NCBI GenBank assembly: GCA_964580655.1
Contig: CAZOMR010000036.1
Span: 1 to 17,632 of the forward strand
Origin: CAZOMR01 sp964580655
Lineage (GTDB): Bacteria > RBG-13-61-14 > CAZOMR01
DNA length: 17,632 bases
Reading direction: 5' to 3'
The number at the start of each line of letters is the position of its first letter. Positions within the stretch are counted from its first letter, which is position 1. Positions 7,517 to 15,474 of this stretch are shown here, in pieces. The notes under the pieces are model-generated. The model searched no databases, had not been told where the DNA came from, and was given only the letters and a program-made list of their open reading frames with translations. A program made the translations under genes and the position numbers.

Positions 7517-8479
7517 ATGTTTGAGACCAGAGTAACGAAGATGTTGGGAACCCGGTATCCTATTGTTGCCGGGACCATGATGTATCTTTCCAGGCCGGAA
7601 TTCGTAGCGGCCTGCTCTAATGCGGGCGCACTCGGCATTCTGGCCAGCGCCATGTTCCGGAGCAAGGATGAGTTTCGCGATGGCGTCAAGAAGGTCAAAG
7701 ACCTCACGGACCAGCCCTTCGCAGTGAACCTCAACCTGTTCCCCATGATGCGGCCTGTTGACAACCAGGTTTACCTTGATGTGATCCTGGATGAGGGGTT
7801 GAAGATAGTCGAGACATCTGGCCACAAAGCGCCGGAGGAGTTATGTAAGCGCTTCAAGGATGCTGGCCTTGTCTGGATACACAAATGCGTGGGCGTGCGC
7901 TATGCGCTGAAGGTTCAGTCCATGGGCGCGGACATTGTCACCGTGGTGGGATACGAAAACGGCGGAGCCACCGGGGTTCTGGACATCAGCACCCTTGTCC
8001 TGGTGCCCAGGGTGGTCGAGGCCCTGGACTTGCCTGTGATCGGAGGCGGAGGAGTTGCTGATGGTCGAGGAATTCTCGCCATACTCGCGCTGGGAGCAGA
8101 GGGGGTTATCATGGGCACAAGGCTTCTTACAACAGAGGAATGCCCTCTTCATCCAAATGTCAAGCAGGCGCTCCTGGAGGCCAGCGAACTCGATACAATG
8201 CTTATCATGCGAAGCATAGGTAGCACGCATCGGGCATGGTCCAATGCCGCGGCAAAGACTGTGCTTGAACTTGAGCAAAAGAACGCAGGTCTAGAGGCAA
8301 TAGTGAAGGCCGCTGGAGGGGACAAGGCCGAGCGAATGTACTCCGAGGGAGAGACGGACATGGGGATACTGGCTTGCGGCCAGGCAATCGGGCTGGTGCA
8401 TGACATCATCCCTGTCAGGGAACTCTTCGACAGGATCATGAAGCAGGCCGAGGAGTTCTCAAAAAAACTGGCATCCTGA
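7517..8479 (+). CDS. Nitronate monooxygenase/2-nitropropane dioxygenase-family FMN oxidoreductase
   Basis: A 320-aa TIM-barrel flavoprotein of the NMO/FabK-like family. It opens with the typical YPIVAGTMMYLS segment, has GALGIL and PFAVNLNLF, and ends the barrel with an FMN-phosphate region GGGGVADGRG followed by GAEGVIMGTR. In classical nitronate monooxygenases the motif E-x-G-G-H-x-G supplies the catalytic His. Here the same position reads YENGGATG (146-153) with Ala151. It is therefore probably an NAD(P)H-linked flavin oxidoreductase of unknown substrate rather than a proven nitronate-oxidising enzyme. Start ATG 7517 has a strong AAGGAGG 4 nt upstream. It leads the small-ORF and ABC ATPase pair downstream. 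Confidence 0.85.
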   Translation: MFETRVTKMLGTRYPIVAGTMMYLSRPEFVAACSNAGALGILASAMFRSKDEFRDGVKKVKDLTDQPFAVNLNLFPMMRPVDNQVYLDVILDEGLKIVETSGHKAPEELCKRFKDAGLVWIHKCVGVRYALKVQSMGADIVTVVGYENGGATGVLDISTLVLVPRVVEALDLPVIGGGGVADGRGILAILALGAEGVIMGTRLLTTEECPLHPNVKQALLEASELDTMLIMRSIGSTHRAWSNAAAKTVLELEQKNAGLEAIVKAAGGDKAERMYSEGETDMGILACGQAIGLVHDIIPVRELFDRIMKQAEEFSKKLAS

Positions 8480-8481
8480 TC

Positions 8482-8592
8482 ATGACGGGCAAGAATTTTC
8501 ATCTCACCTGCCGCAACTGCGGACAGGCGCCCGGCTCAGGGGTTCTGCTCATCCTTGACCAGGAGGGCGCTGTCTCCCACCTTCCGCAATAA
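8482..8592 (+). CDS. Possible 36-residue CxxC peptide
   Basis: An ATG at 8482, 2 bp after the flavoprotein stop, opens a 36-codon frame ending TAA at 8590-8592, 4 bp before the ATPase ATG. The product starts MTGKNFHLTCRNCGQ and contains a CxxCG knuckle like half of a zinc ribbon. The tight fit between two genes supports it. It lacks a clear Shine-Dalgarno site and I recognise no family, so it could be non-coding or the remnant of a larger zinc-ribbon gene. Confidence 0.3.
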   Translation: MTGKNFHLTCRNCGQAPGSGVLLILDQEGAVSHLPQ

Positions 8593-8596
8593 GACC

Positions 8597-10090
8597 ATGC
8601 CTGATCCAATTTTAATCATGCGCGGAATCTCCAAGGCATTCCCGGGAGTGCAGGCCCTGGATGATGTGGAATTCGAGCTTTGCGCAGGAGAGGTCCATGT
8701 GCTTCTCGGAGAAAACGGTGCGGGAAAGTCCACCCTGATGAAGGTGCTGACAGGAATTCATTCCCTGGACTCAGGCGAGATAATGCTTGATGGAAAACCG
8801 ATTGATGTGCCAGGCCTCCTAGCGGCCCAGCGTCTCGGAGTCAGCATGGTCTTGCAGGAGTTCAACCTGATTCCGCAACTTTCTGTGGCCGAGAACCTCA
8901 TACTTATCAACCGGCCGGAGGGACCCCTGTTCGGCCCGGTTCGCTGGCGCTCACTCCAGACAGAGGCCAGGCAAATACTCGACCGGCTCGGGATACAGCT
9001 TTCGCCATCCGCCAGGGTCGCTGACCTGTCGGTAGCGGAAAAGCAGATGCTGGAAATAGCCAAGGCTCTGAGCCTGGATGCTCGCATCATAGTGATGGAC
9101 GAGCCCACTGCCGCACTTTCCGATACAGAGGTTGAGCGGCTCTTCAACCTGATTCGCGAGCTAAAGACCAGGGGCCTGGCCGTGGTTTACATCTCGCACC
9201 GGTTCGAGGAGATATTTGCCATCGGCGACAGGGTCACCGTGCTCCGGGACGGAAAAAAGGTGGCAGTCCACGACCTTGCCCGGATCAGCCGTGAGCAACT
9301 GATACATGAAATGGTGGGCCGAGAACTCAAGGATTTCTACCCGAAACAAGCCACGCCGCGCGGACAAGTGGCACTGGAGGTGCAAAACCTGTCAGCGGGC
9401 AAAAAGCTCAAGGACATATCCTTCAAGCTTTATTACGGCGAGATACTGGGAATCGCGGGACTCATGGGCGCTGGCCGGACCGAGCTTGCCAAAGCCATAT
9501 TCGGGGTCCTGGGGCTTGAAGGAGGGCGGATTCTCAGGGAAGGCCGGCCAATAAAACTCAAGAATCCCAGGCAGGCCATGAAAGCCGGGATTGCTTTCCT
9601 GACCGAGGATCGCAAGGACGAGGGCCTGATCCTGCCAATGAGTCTGGCGCAGAATGTAACCATAACGCACCTGAGGGAGGTCTTGACCGCGGGCCTGATA
9701 AGCCCTCGCAAGGAAACAACCCGGGCAAAAGAGTTCGTGGAGCGGCTCCGGATAGTGCCCGGGGATGTGCGCAGGCAGGCCGCAACTTTATCCGGGGGCA
9801 ATCAGCAGAAGCTTATCTTTGCCAAGTGGCTCGGGATAGAGCCGAAAATCCTGATCCTTGATGAACCCACGCGCGGAATTGATGTCGGGGCCAAGGTGGA
9901 GATACACGAGCTGATGAACCGGTTCGTGGCCGAGGGCGGCTGTGTGCTCATGATCTCATCGGAACTCCCGGAACTCATCGGCATGTGCGACAGGGTCCTC
10001 GTCCTGCATGACGGAGAACTTGCCGGCGAACTCGACCGCGAGGAATTCTCCCAGGAAAAAATTCTCAACCTTGCCACCGGAGGCGTTTAA
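8597..10090 (+). CDS. RbsA/MglA-type sugar ABC transporter ATP-binding protein (double ATPase)
   Basis: A 497-aa protein with two fused ABC ATPase domains, the arrangement of monosaccharide (CUT2) and nucleoside importers. Domain 1 has Walker A GENGAGKST (38-46), signature LSVAEKQ (about 142) and Walker B IIVMDEP (about 163-169). Domain 2 has the degenerate Walker A GLMGAGRTE (about 288) normal for this family, signature LSGGNQQ (about 397) and LILDEPTRGID (about 418). ATG 8597 is preferred over the in-frame TTG at 8555 because the family begins close to this point, although no good Shine-Dalgarno site is visible. No permease or periplasmic binding protein lies on either side. The downstream neighbour is on the opposite strand, so partners must be encoded elsewhere. 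Confidence 0.92.
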   Translation: MPDPILIMRGISKAFPGVQALDDVEFELCAGEVHVLLGENGAGKSTLMKVLTGIHSLDSGEIMLDGKPIDVPGLLAAQRLGVSMVLQEFNLIPQLSVAENLILINRPEGPLFGPVRWRSLQTEARQILDRLGIQLSPSARVADLSVAEKQMLEIAKALSLDARIIVMDEPTAALSDTEVERLFNLIRELKTRGLAVVYISHRFEEIFAIGDRVTVLRDGKKVAVHDLARISREQLIHEMVGRELKDFYPKQATPRGQVALEVQNLSAGKKLKDISFKLYYGEILGIAGLMGAGRTELAKAIFGVLGLEGGRILREGRPIKLKNPRQAMKAGIAFLTEDRKDEGLILPMSLAQNVTITHLREVLTAGLISPRKETTRAKEFVERLRIVPGDVRRQAATLSGGNQQKLIFAKWLGIEPKILILDEPTRGIDVGAKVEIHELMNRFVAEGGCVLMISSELPELIGMCDRVLVLHDGELAGELDREEFSQEKILNLATGGV

Positions 10091-10100
10091 CCCGGGTTAA
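10087..10100. other. Perfect 14-bp palindrome holding both convergent stop codons
   Basis: TTAACCCGGGTTAA is perfectly palindromic. It contains the TAA of the ATPase gene (10088-10090, + strand) and the TAA of the PBP1A gene (10097-10099, - strand). With no loop and no T-run it is not a standard intrinsic terminator. It could be chance imposed by two facing TAA codons, or a protein-binding site. Confidence 0.6.
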
Positions 10101-12766
10101 TAGTTCAGGCTTCTAAGGAGGTCTCCGTGAATTTGTTCGGGTGTGCATGAGGTTACTTCGATGGGTGCTGTTCCGGCCTTGAAAGCCTGGAATGATGTAT
10201 TGGTGGAACATGTAGCGGCGAGCAGGCCGGTCTCATTATCAATATTTGCGAATTCTATTCCCTGGGGGATGGGGAAGTCTTGAGGGGTTTTTCCTTCCAG
10301 TGCCTTTGCCATGAACTGCATCCAGATTGGCAGGGCCGCGCGGCTACCGGTTTCAAGCCTGCCGAGAGATTTTGAGAAGTCATCAAATCCTACCCATACC
10401 CCGCAGATGATTTCGGGGGAAAAGCCTATAAACCATGCGTCCTTGAAATCATTTGTGGTTCCGGTTTTCCCAGCCAGTGGCCAGCCGAGTTTTTTGGCTT
10501 TCCAGCCTGTGCCGTGCTGTATGACATTCTTTAGAAGGGTTGTCATGATGTATGCTGTCTGCGGGTCAAGCACCTGTGGCCCGCGTGCAGGGGTTGATGC
10601 CGACGCCAGCGAGGGAATGTGCCTGTCCCTCAGTTCCGCGAGATATTCTTGCCAGGTCAACTCCCCGATGTCCTCCGGAGCCACCGGCTCCTTAAGCGCG
10701 CCTGAGTCCGAGCCTTCCCTCTCAGCGGCCTGAATCAAGTCCTCCTCCTGGATGTCCTCTTCCATTGAAAATGAAGGATAAGAATCAGGAGTCTTATCCT
10801 GGATGTATTCAAGGAGATTACCGTAGCGGTCGTAAACCCGGCGCACATACACTGGATTGACAACATACCCGCCGGAGGCGTAGACATTATATGCGCGGCA
10901 AAGTTCCACCAATGTTACCGGTGATGACCCGAGAGCGATAGAGAGGTCTTTGGCCATTGGTGATGATATGCCAAGCCTTTTTGCGAAATTACGGGCATGG
11001 CTGACCCCGATGTCATCAAGGATTTTGATGGATATGGTGTTGATTGATTTGGCCAGAGCTTCCTGAAGGGTGCGTGGCCCGGAGAATGTTTCTCCGAAGT
11101 TGGACGGTCTCCAGCTTGTGTCCTGTTCGGTCCCGCCATCCTGCGGGATGACATCATCAAATACCACTGGAGAATCTATTATCATTGTGGCCGGGGTATA
11201 ATTCCTGGCCGGATGCGCTAAAGCCGCACCGTAATTTATTGGCTTGAAGGATGATCCGGGCTGGCGCGCGGACTGGACCGGCCGGATAAGCTGACTTCGG
11301 AGAAAGTCATACCCTCCGACCAGGGCCTTGACCTCGCCGGTGCGCACAGAAAAGGCGAGCAGAGCGGCCTGGGCAATCGGCTCCTGCTCCAGTGCGAAGC
11401 GATAGCTGATCGCTTTCTCTTTGATGATAGCGTCCTTGACCCGCACTAAAACCACATCGCCGACCTTGAGTGCCTGTGAAGGCTTTTTCAGCTTAACCCA
11501 TTCCGGAGGGACATCAGGGTTGGGTTTTCTCGCCCATGCCATATCCTCGAGCGCGAGTGTGCCCTGGGTTTTTCCGACATTTAGGATGACTATCTTTTTC
11601 GCGTCCTTGATTTTTGTTACCAGGGCCTCGTAATTCTCTCCGAGCTCAAGCGGAATCGCCTCCGGCTGGGCATCCGGGTTTTCTAATGCTTCTTTCTCCC
11701 GATCCTTTTGCCAGGCCTTCACGAGCTTTTTTTCCTGGGTATCAAGGAATTTTTTTCTGTCCTCTTTGGTCTGAAGGTGTCTCAATGGTCCTCTAAATCC
11801 CTGCCGCTTGTCCAGGCCCTCTGGCCCAGCAAGTCCCTCCCGCACCGCGTTTTGTGCCGCTTCTTGGAGATCCAGGTTTACTGTTGTGAAGACCTTGAGT
11901 CCGTCGCGCATCACGCGATCCTCGCCGTATGTCTCGACCAGGTAACGGCGGACATGCTCGGTGAAATATGGCGCCACTTCCATATTAAGATTAGGAAGGT
12001 CAACTATCCGGATCGGCTCGGCATAGGCCTTGTCAGCTTCCTCCTTGGAAATAAATCCCGCGTTTGCCATCCGGTTGAGCACATATCTCTGTCGCGCCTT
12101 GCAGTTGTCAAGGTGAGCAACAGGCGAATACCGTGAGGGTGCGCGGGGAAGCGCGGCAAGCACCGCGGCCTCGGCCAGGCTTACCTCGCTGATATGCTTT
12201 CCGAAATAGTTCTCGGCCGCGGCCTGGACACCGTATGCCCTTCGTCCCATCCATATCTGATTGAGATACAAAAAAAGGATGTCATCCTTGCTCAGATAGC
12301 GTTCGATGCGCTGAGCCAGGATAGCCTCCCTGAGCTTGCGTGAGATGATTTTTCTCCGGGTCAAAAAGAACGAGCGGGCAACCTGCATGGTGATGGTGCT
12401 TGCGCCCTCCTTGATTTCCCCGGCCCTGATGTCAGCCCAAAGTGCTCCCATAATCCGGTAATAGTCCAAACCCTCATGCTTATAGAAACGCGCGTCCTCT
12501 GTAGCCACGAATGCGTCAATAAGATGACGGGGCATGTTCTCAATGGGCACGATCTTTCTCCGCTCCTCGGCATACTCGCCAATCAGGGTTCCGTCATCCG
12601 CATATATCTGGGTGATGATATTCGGCCGATAATCCTTCAACGAATATAGAGGCGGCAGGTCGCGGCTGAAGTACCAATATAGACCTCCTGCAAGCGCGGC
12701 GCCCATGAGTAGTCCGCCTGCAAAAAGTATAAACAATATCTTCAGCCACTTTTTCGCGCGAGACAT
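10097..12766 (-). CDS. Bifunctional penicillin-binding protein 1A
   Basis: An 889-aa class A PBP that polymerises and crosslinks peptidoglycan. It has a cytosolic basic start, one TM anchor (about 8-32), then a GT51 glycosyltransferase with catalytic E90 in ATEDARFYKHEG, GASTITMQ (121-128) and RKLREAILAQRIE. A long OB-like linker (about 285-440) precedes the transpeptidase domain, with SSFK near residue 505 (nucleophile Ser), the KSIN motif, and KTGT near 765. An acidic insert of about 60-70 residues (about 657-729) between the second and third transpeptidase motifs is longer than in common PBP1As. Start ATG 12766 lies only 9 nt from a good -10 box and has no Shine-Dalgarno site, so the mRNA may be leaderless. 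The next Met (21) is inside the TM segment and is unlikely to be the start. Confidence 0.95.
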   Translation of the reverse strand: MSRAKKWLKILFILFAGGLLMGAALAGGLYWYFSRDLPPLYSLKDYRPNIITQIYADDGTLIGEYAEERRKIVPIENMPRHLIDAFVATEDARFYKHEGLDYYRIMGALWADIRAGEIKEGASTITMQVARSFFLTRRKIISRKLREAILAQRIERYLSKDDILFLYLNQIWMGRRAYGVQAAAENYFGKHISEVSLAEAAVLAALPRAPSRYSPVAHLDNCKARQRYVLNRMANAGFISKEEADKAYAEPIRIVDLPNLNMEVAPYFTEHVRRYLVETYGEDRVMRDGLKVFTTVNLDLQEAAQNAVREGLAGPEGLDKRQGFRGPLRHLQTKEDRKKFLDTQEKKLVKAWQKDREKEALENPDAQPEAIPLELGENYEALVTKIKDAKKIVILNVGKTQGTLALEDMAWARKPNPDVPPEWVKLKKPSQALKVGDVVLVRVKDAIIKEKAISYRFALEQEPIAQAALLAFSVRTGEVKALVGGYDFLRSQLIRPVQSARQPGSSFKPINYGAALAHPARNYTPATMIIDSPVVFDDVIPQDGGTEQDTSWRPSNFGETFSGPRTLQEALAKSINTISIKILDDIGVSHARNFAKRLGISSPMAKDLSIALGSSPVTLVELCRAYNVYASGGYVVNPVYVRRVYDRYGNLLEYIQDKTPDSYPSFSMEEDIQEEDLIQAAEREGSDSGALKEPVAPEDIGELTWQEYLAELRDRHIPSLASASTPARGPQVLDPQTAYIMTTLLKNVIQHGTGWKAKKLGWPLAGKTGTTNDFKDAWFIGFSPEIICGVWVGFDDFSKSLGRLETGSRAALPIWMQFMAKALEGKTPQDFPIPQGIEFANIDNETGLLAATCSTNTSFQAFKAGTAPIEVTSCTPEQIHGDLLRSLNY

Positions 12767-12775
12767 TTATTAAGG

Positions 12776-12804
12776 ATTATAATCCTGTCTCGGCTTAAAT
12801 TCAA
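12776..12804 (-). promoter_or_regulatory. Sigma-70 type promoter for PBP1A
   Basis: On the - strand, TTGAAT (12799-12804) and a perfect TATAAT (12776-12781) are separated by 17 nt, the ideal spacing. Transcription would start about 12769-12770, leaving only about 3 nt before the ATG at 12766. The -10 lies in the 12-bp palindrome GGATTATAATCC (12774-12785). Confidence 0.65.
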
Positions 12805-12822
12805 GAAAAGGTCATTTCATTG

Positions 12823-12828
12823 TATAAT
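12823..12828 (+). promoter_or_regulatory. -10 box for the small membrane protein and argS
   Basis: A perfect TATAAT on the + strand ends 7 nt before the ATG at 12836. No convincing -35 is seen at 16-18 nt; only TTCAAG-like bases are there. If used, transcription would start at or next to the ATG, giving a leaderless message. Confidence 0.45.
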
Positions 12829-12835
12829 TTCAGTG

Positions 12836-12997
12836 ATGCGAAAGTTTGGATTCGGGCTTGTGGCTTTTTTCGGTTCCGCGCTGGTTGTGGTGATTCTGGC
12901 CTGGGGTCTATGGGTGTTAAAAGAGCATATTTTTCGACCGGCTCCGCACGCAGTGAAAGAGAGTGTTGATAATTCGGAGAGAATCGGTTATGAATAA
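12836..12997 (+). CDS. Small single-TM membrane protein, 53 aa, upstream of argS
   Basis: This short frame encodes MRKFGFGLVAFFGSALVVV followed by ILAWGLWVLKEHIF and a polar tail, ending TAA at 12995-12997. It has a basic N-terminus, one clear hydrophobic helix (about residues 5-28) with aromatic residues at its end, and a 25-residue charged C-terminus, consistent with an inner-membrane peptide with N-in orientation. It sits between a TATAAT box and argS, whose start is 23 bp downstream, so the two probably share a transcript. It has no Shine-Dalgarno site. I recognise no family. The patterned hydrophobicity and the exact fit between promoter and argS make it more likely real than chance. Confidence 0.55.
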   Translation: MRKFGFGLVAFFGSALVVVILAWGLWVLKEHIFRPAPHAVKESVDNSERIGYE

Positions 12998-13020
12998 GGC
13001 CGAATTCTCGCTTTAGGCCA

Positions 13021-14727
13021 ATGAGAACAAGAAGGCTCAAACTAGTTGATCTGCTTGCCCGCGCGACTTCTCTTAGCGCTGAAAAGGTGGCCTCTCTTCT
13101 CGAGGTTCCGCCCCATCCGGAGTTGGGTGATTTCGCGTTTCCCTGTTTTTTACTGGCCCGAGGAGAGAAAAAGGACCCGGCTCAGATAGCGGCTCGATTG
13201 ACGAGGGAGCTTGAACTCAAGGGCACTGGTTTCCGTGCACTCGAGGCCAGGGGGGGGTATCTCAATTTTTTTCTTGATGAGCTTGCACTTGCGGATGAAG
13301 TGGTTTCAGGGATCAAGCGTGAAAGGGATAATTACGGGACATCCACGCAAGGAGCAGGCCAGGCGGTTGTGATTGACTACTCGTCGCCCAATATTGCCAA
13401 GCCCTTCCACATAGGGCACCTTCGCTCGACCGTGATCGGGGCCGCACTGGTCAGGATATATCGCGCGCTCGGGTATAGGCCTATAGGCATCAACCACCTC
13501 GGGGACTGGGGCACGCAGTTCGGTATGATCCTTGCGGCATACAAGGCAAACCCGGATGAAGACATGCTTCTTCATGATCCTATCCGGTATTTGCTTGATC
13601 TCTACACTGGTTATCAATCCCGCGCCGAGTCCGATGAGTCTGCGCGGGAAGATGCCCGTCAATGGTTCAAGCGTCTTGAGGATGGAGATACCGAGGCGGT
13701 CGGTCTGTGGCAGAGGTTCAGGGAATTGAGCCTGGATGAGTTCAAGCGGGTGTATGAGAGATTTGGAATCAGGTTCGACTATTATACTGGTGAGAGCTTT
13801 TACAATGACAGGATGGATGATGTGATCGAGCGAGTGCGGGATGCCGGTCTTTTAGAGGTGGGAGAAGACGGGGCGGAGATGGTGCGGCTTGACGAGGGTG
13901 GCATGCCGCCGTGTCTTCTACGCAAATCGGACGGGGCCACGCTTTATGCAACGCGGGACCTTGCCGGAGCCATTTACCGTGCGGAGAATTTTCACCCTGC
14001 GAAAATTCTCTATGTGGTGGGAACGCCCCAGGAGCTTCATTTCCGCCAGGTCTTTCAGGTTCTGAAACTTCTTGGATACGACTGGGCGGACGGGCTCACT
14101 CATGTCAAATTCGGACATGTCCGGGGGATGAGCACGCGTCGCGGAGAGGTGGTTTTCCTTGAAGATGTTCTTGACGAGGCCAGAGCGCGGGCGCGGGAGA
14201 AGATCGAGGATAACATTGCGGCTGGAAAACTTGATGCTGGACTGGACAACGAGGAGTTGGCAGAGGCTATCGGGATAGGCGCGCTTATCGCAAGCGACCT
14301 TAAAAGGGTAAGAGAGCGCGATGTGGTGTTTGACTGGGACCAGGTGCTCAACTTTGAGGGCGAGACTGGCCCGTATCTGCAGTATACACATGCACGCATC
14401 TGCGGGATATTGAGAAAGTCCAACGCGGGTGTAAAGGATAATGTGGATGTTTCTCTTCTTGCGGAGCCGGAGGAGGCTGCTCTGGTCAAGCATCTTGCGA
14501 GGTATCCGGAGGTTGTGGAGCAGGCTGGAGCAGACAATGAGCCCAGCCTGATAACCGGTTATCTATTTGAGATAAGCAAGGCGTTCAATATTTTTTACAT
14601 CAGGCATCGAGTAATCGGCAGTGAAGAGAAGCTGAAAGAGGTCCGGCTTGCTCTTGTGGATGCGGTGCGGCAGGTTCTCAGAAACGGCCTTCTTCTGCTC
14701 GGGATCAGGCCCCTTGAACGGATGTAA
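13021..14727 (+). CDS. argS: Arginyl-tRNA synthetase
   Basis: A class I aminoacyl-tRNA synthetase of 568 aa that charges tRNA-Arg. It has the N-terminal Add-1 domain (about 1-100, with ELGDFAFPCFLLA), the HIGH motif at 130-133 in KPFHIGHLRSTVIG, GDWGTQFG downstream, YATRDLA, and a KMSKS-equivalent GMSTRRG near residue 367. The C-terminal anticodon-binding DALR-type domain starts after about 450 and ends in VRQVLRNGLLLLGI. The length is normal. The start lacks a good Shine-Dalgarno site; translation may depend on the short gene just upstream. The stop is 6 bp from the convergent gene on the - strand, with no obvious terminator. Confidence 0.97.
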   Translation: MRTRRLKLVDLLARATSLSAEKVASLLEVPPHPELGDFAFPCFLLARGEKKDPAQIAARLTRELELKGTGFRALEARGGYLNFFLDELALADEVVSGIKRERDNYGTSTQGAGQAVVIDYSSPNIAKPFHIGHLRSTVIGAALVRIYRALGYRPIGINHLGDWGTQFGMILAAYKANPDEDMLLHDPIRYLLDLYTGYQSRAESDESAREDARQWFKRLEDGDTEAVGLWQRFRELSLDEFKRVYERFGIRFDYYTGESFYNDRMDDVIERVRDAGLLEVGEDGAEMVRLDEGGMPPCLLRKSDGATLYATRDLAGAIYRAENFHPAKILYVVGTPQELHFRQVFQVLKLLGYDWADGLTHVKFGHVRGMSTRRGEVVFLEDVLDEARARAREKIEDNIAAGKLDAGLDNEELAEAIGIGALIASDLKRVRERDVVFDWDQVLNFEGETGPYLQYTHARICGILRKSNAGVKDNVDVSLLAEPEEAALVKHLARYPEVVEQAGADNEPSLITGYLFEISKAFNIFYIRHRVIGSEEKLKEVRLALVDAVRQVLRNGLLLLGIRPLERM

Positions 14728-14733
14728 GAGTGG

Positions 14734-15453
14734 TCAGTCCCTCCATGAAAAGCCCATTATCCAGGTCTCGCGGCCCAGGACAGGATGGCCGCCCGAGATA
14801 CCGATAAGCCGGGGTTCGTAATTGAAATTCAGGTGCCAGTGCTCCCTTATCCGGGTATGCAGGTCGAGATAGCCTCCGAGTTCATTGTATGCGAGCATTG
14901 TGTCGAAATTTTCAAACTCGTTGAAGTTGTTGATGCCCACCCGAAAGCCGAACTTGTCCTTGAAAAAGTCCTTGCCGTAACTCACTGCTATATTAATACG
15001 CACTTGATCCAGATCGCCTTCAAAATTGAAGGCGTCATTATAATCATCCTCGAACATATTAGTCGCATGATACGAAAATCCGAGCGCACTCTGGAAGCCC
15101 TTGTTTTCATAATCCCAGTAGAGATTGATGATGTTCTCCCCTATCTTCCAGTCCGGATACTCCAGGTGATTGTAGCGAAGCACAACCCCGTGGTTCTCGG
15201 TCAAGCCGAACCGGTTGGAAACATAGTAGCGGCGCACCTCGCCCTGAGTCTGGTCGTGCTCCAGTCCCATTGCGGGGTTCAGGTATTTGTTAAACGATAC
15301 CGCGACCTGATATTGAAGATAGTGATTGTCCAGGGCCGCACTCCGCCGATGAAGGTAATTCGCACCCGCCTTATCCAGCTTTAATTCCGCACGGGCCGCG
15401 CCACAAATCAATCCCAATAACACCAAAGCGTTGATAAAAATGCTACGGCTCAT
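14734..15453 (-). CDS. Exported beta-barrel-like outer-membrane protein, unknown function
   Basis: A 239-aa protein with a typical signal peptide (about 1-22, ending CGAARA before ELKL). The mature part is rich in aromatic residues and alternating short strands, such as YQVAVSF, RYYVSNRFGL, HGVVLRYN, INLYWDYE, FQSALGFSYH, VRINIAVSYG, KFGFRVGIN and WHLNFNYEPR. It closes with ETWIMGFSWRD, a pattern resembling an 8-12 strand outer-membrane barrel, though the last residue is not Phe. A good Shine-Dalgarno run (AAGGAAGGGG) precedes ATG 15453. It follows the phosphoesterase gene by 21 bp in the same direction. I recognise no named family. A 199-codon frame on the opposite strand was rejected as a shadow. 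Confidence 0.75.
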   Translation of the reverse strand: MSRSIFINALVLLGLICGAARAELKLDKAGANYLHRRSAALDNHYLQYQVAVSFNKYLNPAMGLEHDQTQGEVRRYYVSNRFGLTENHGVVLRYNHLEYPDWKIGENIINLYWDYENKGFQSALGFSYHATNMFEDDYNDAFNFEGDLDQVRINIAVSYGKDFFKDKFGFRVGINNFNEFENFDTMLAYNELGGYLDLHTRIREHWHLNFNYEPRLIGISGGHPVLGRETWIMGFSWRD

Positions 15454-15474
15454 TTTCTTCCCCTTCCTTTAATC

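Noticed and set aside
8555..8596. TTG-start extension of the ABC ATPase
   Set aside because: It would add 14 residues not typical of the family and overlaps the CxxC frame. ATG 8597 begins close to the normal family N-terminus.
14785..15384. 199-codon open frame on the + strand
   Set aside because: It lies wholly opposite the 239-aa exported protein, which has a signal peptide, a Shine-Dalgarno site and barrel-like strand patterns. The + frame product shows no domain pattern and has no ribosome site.
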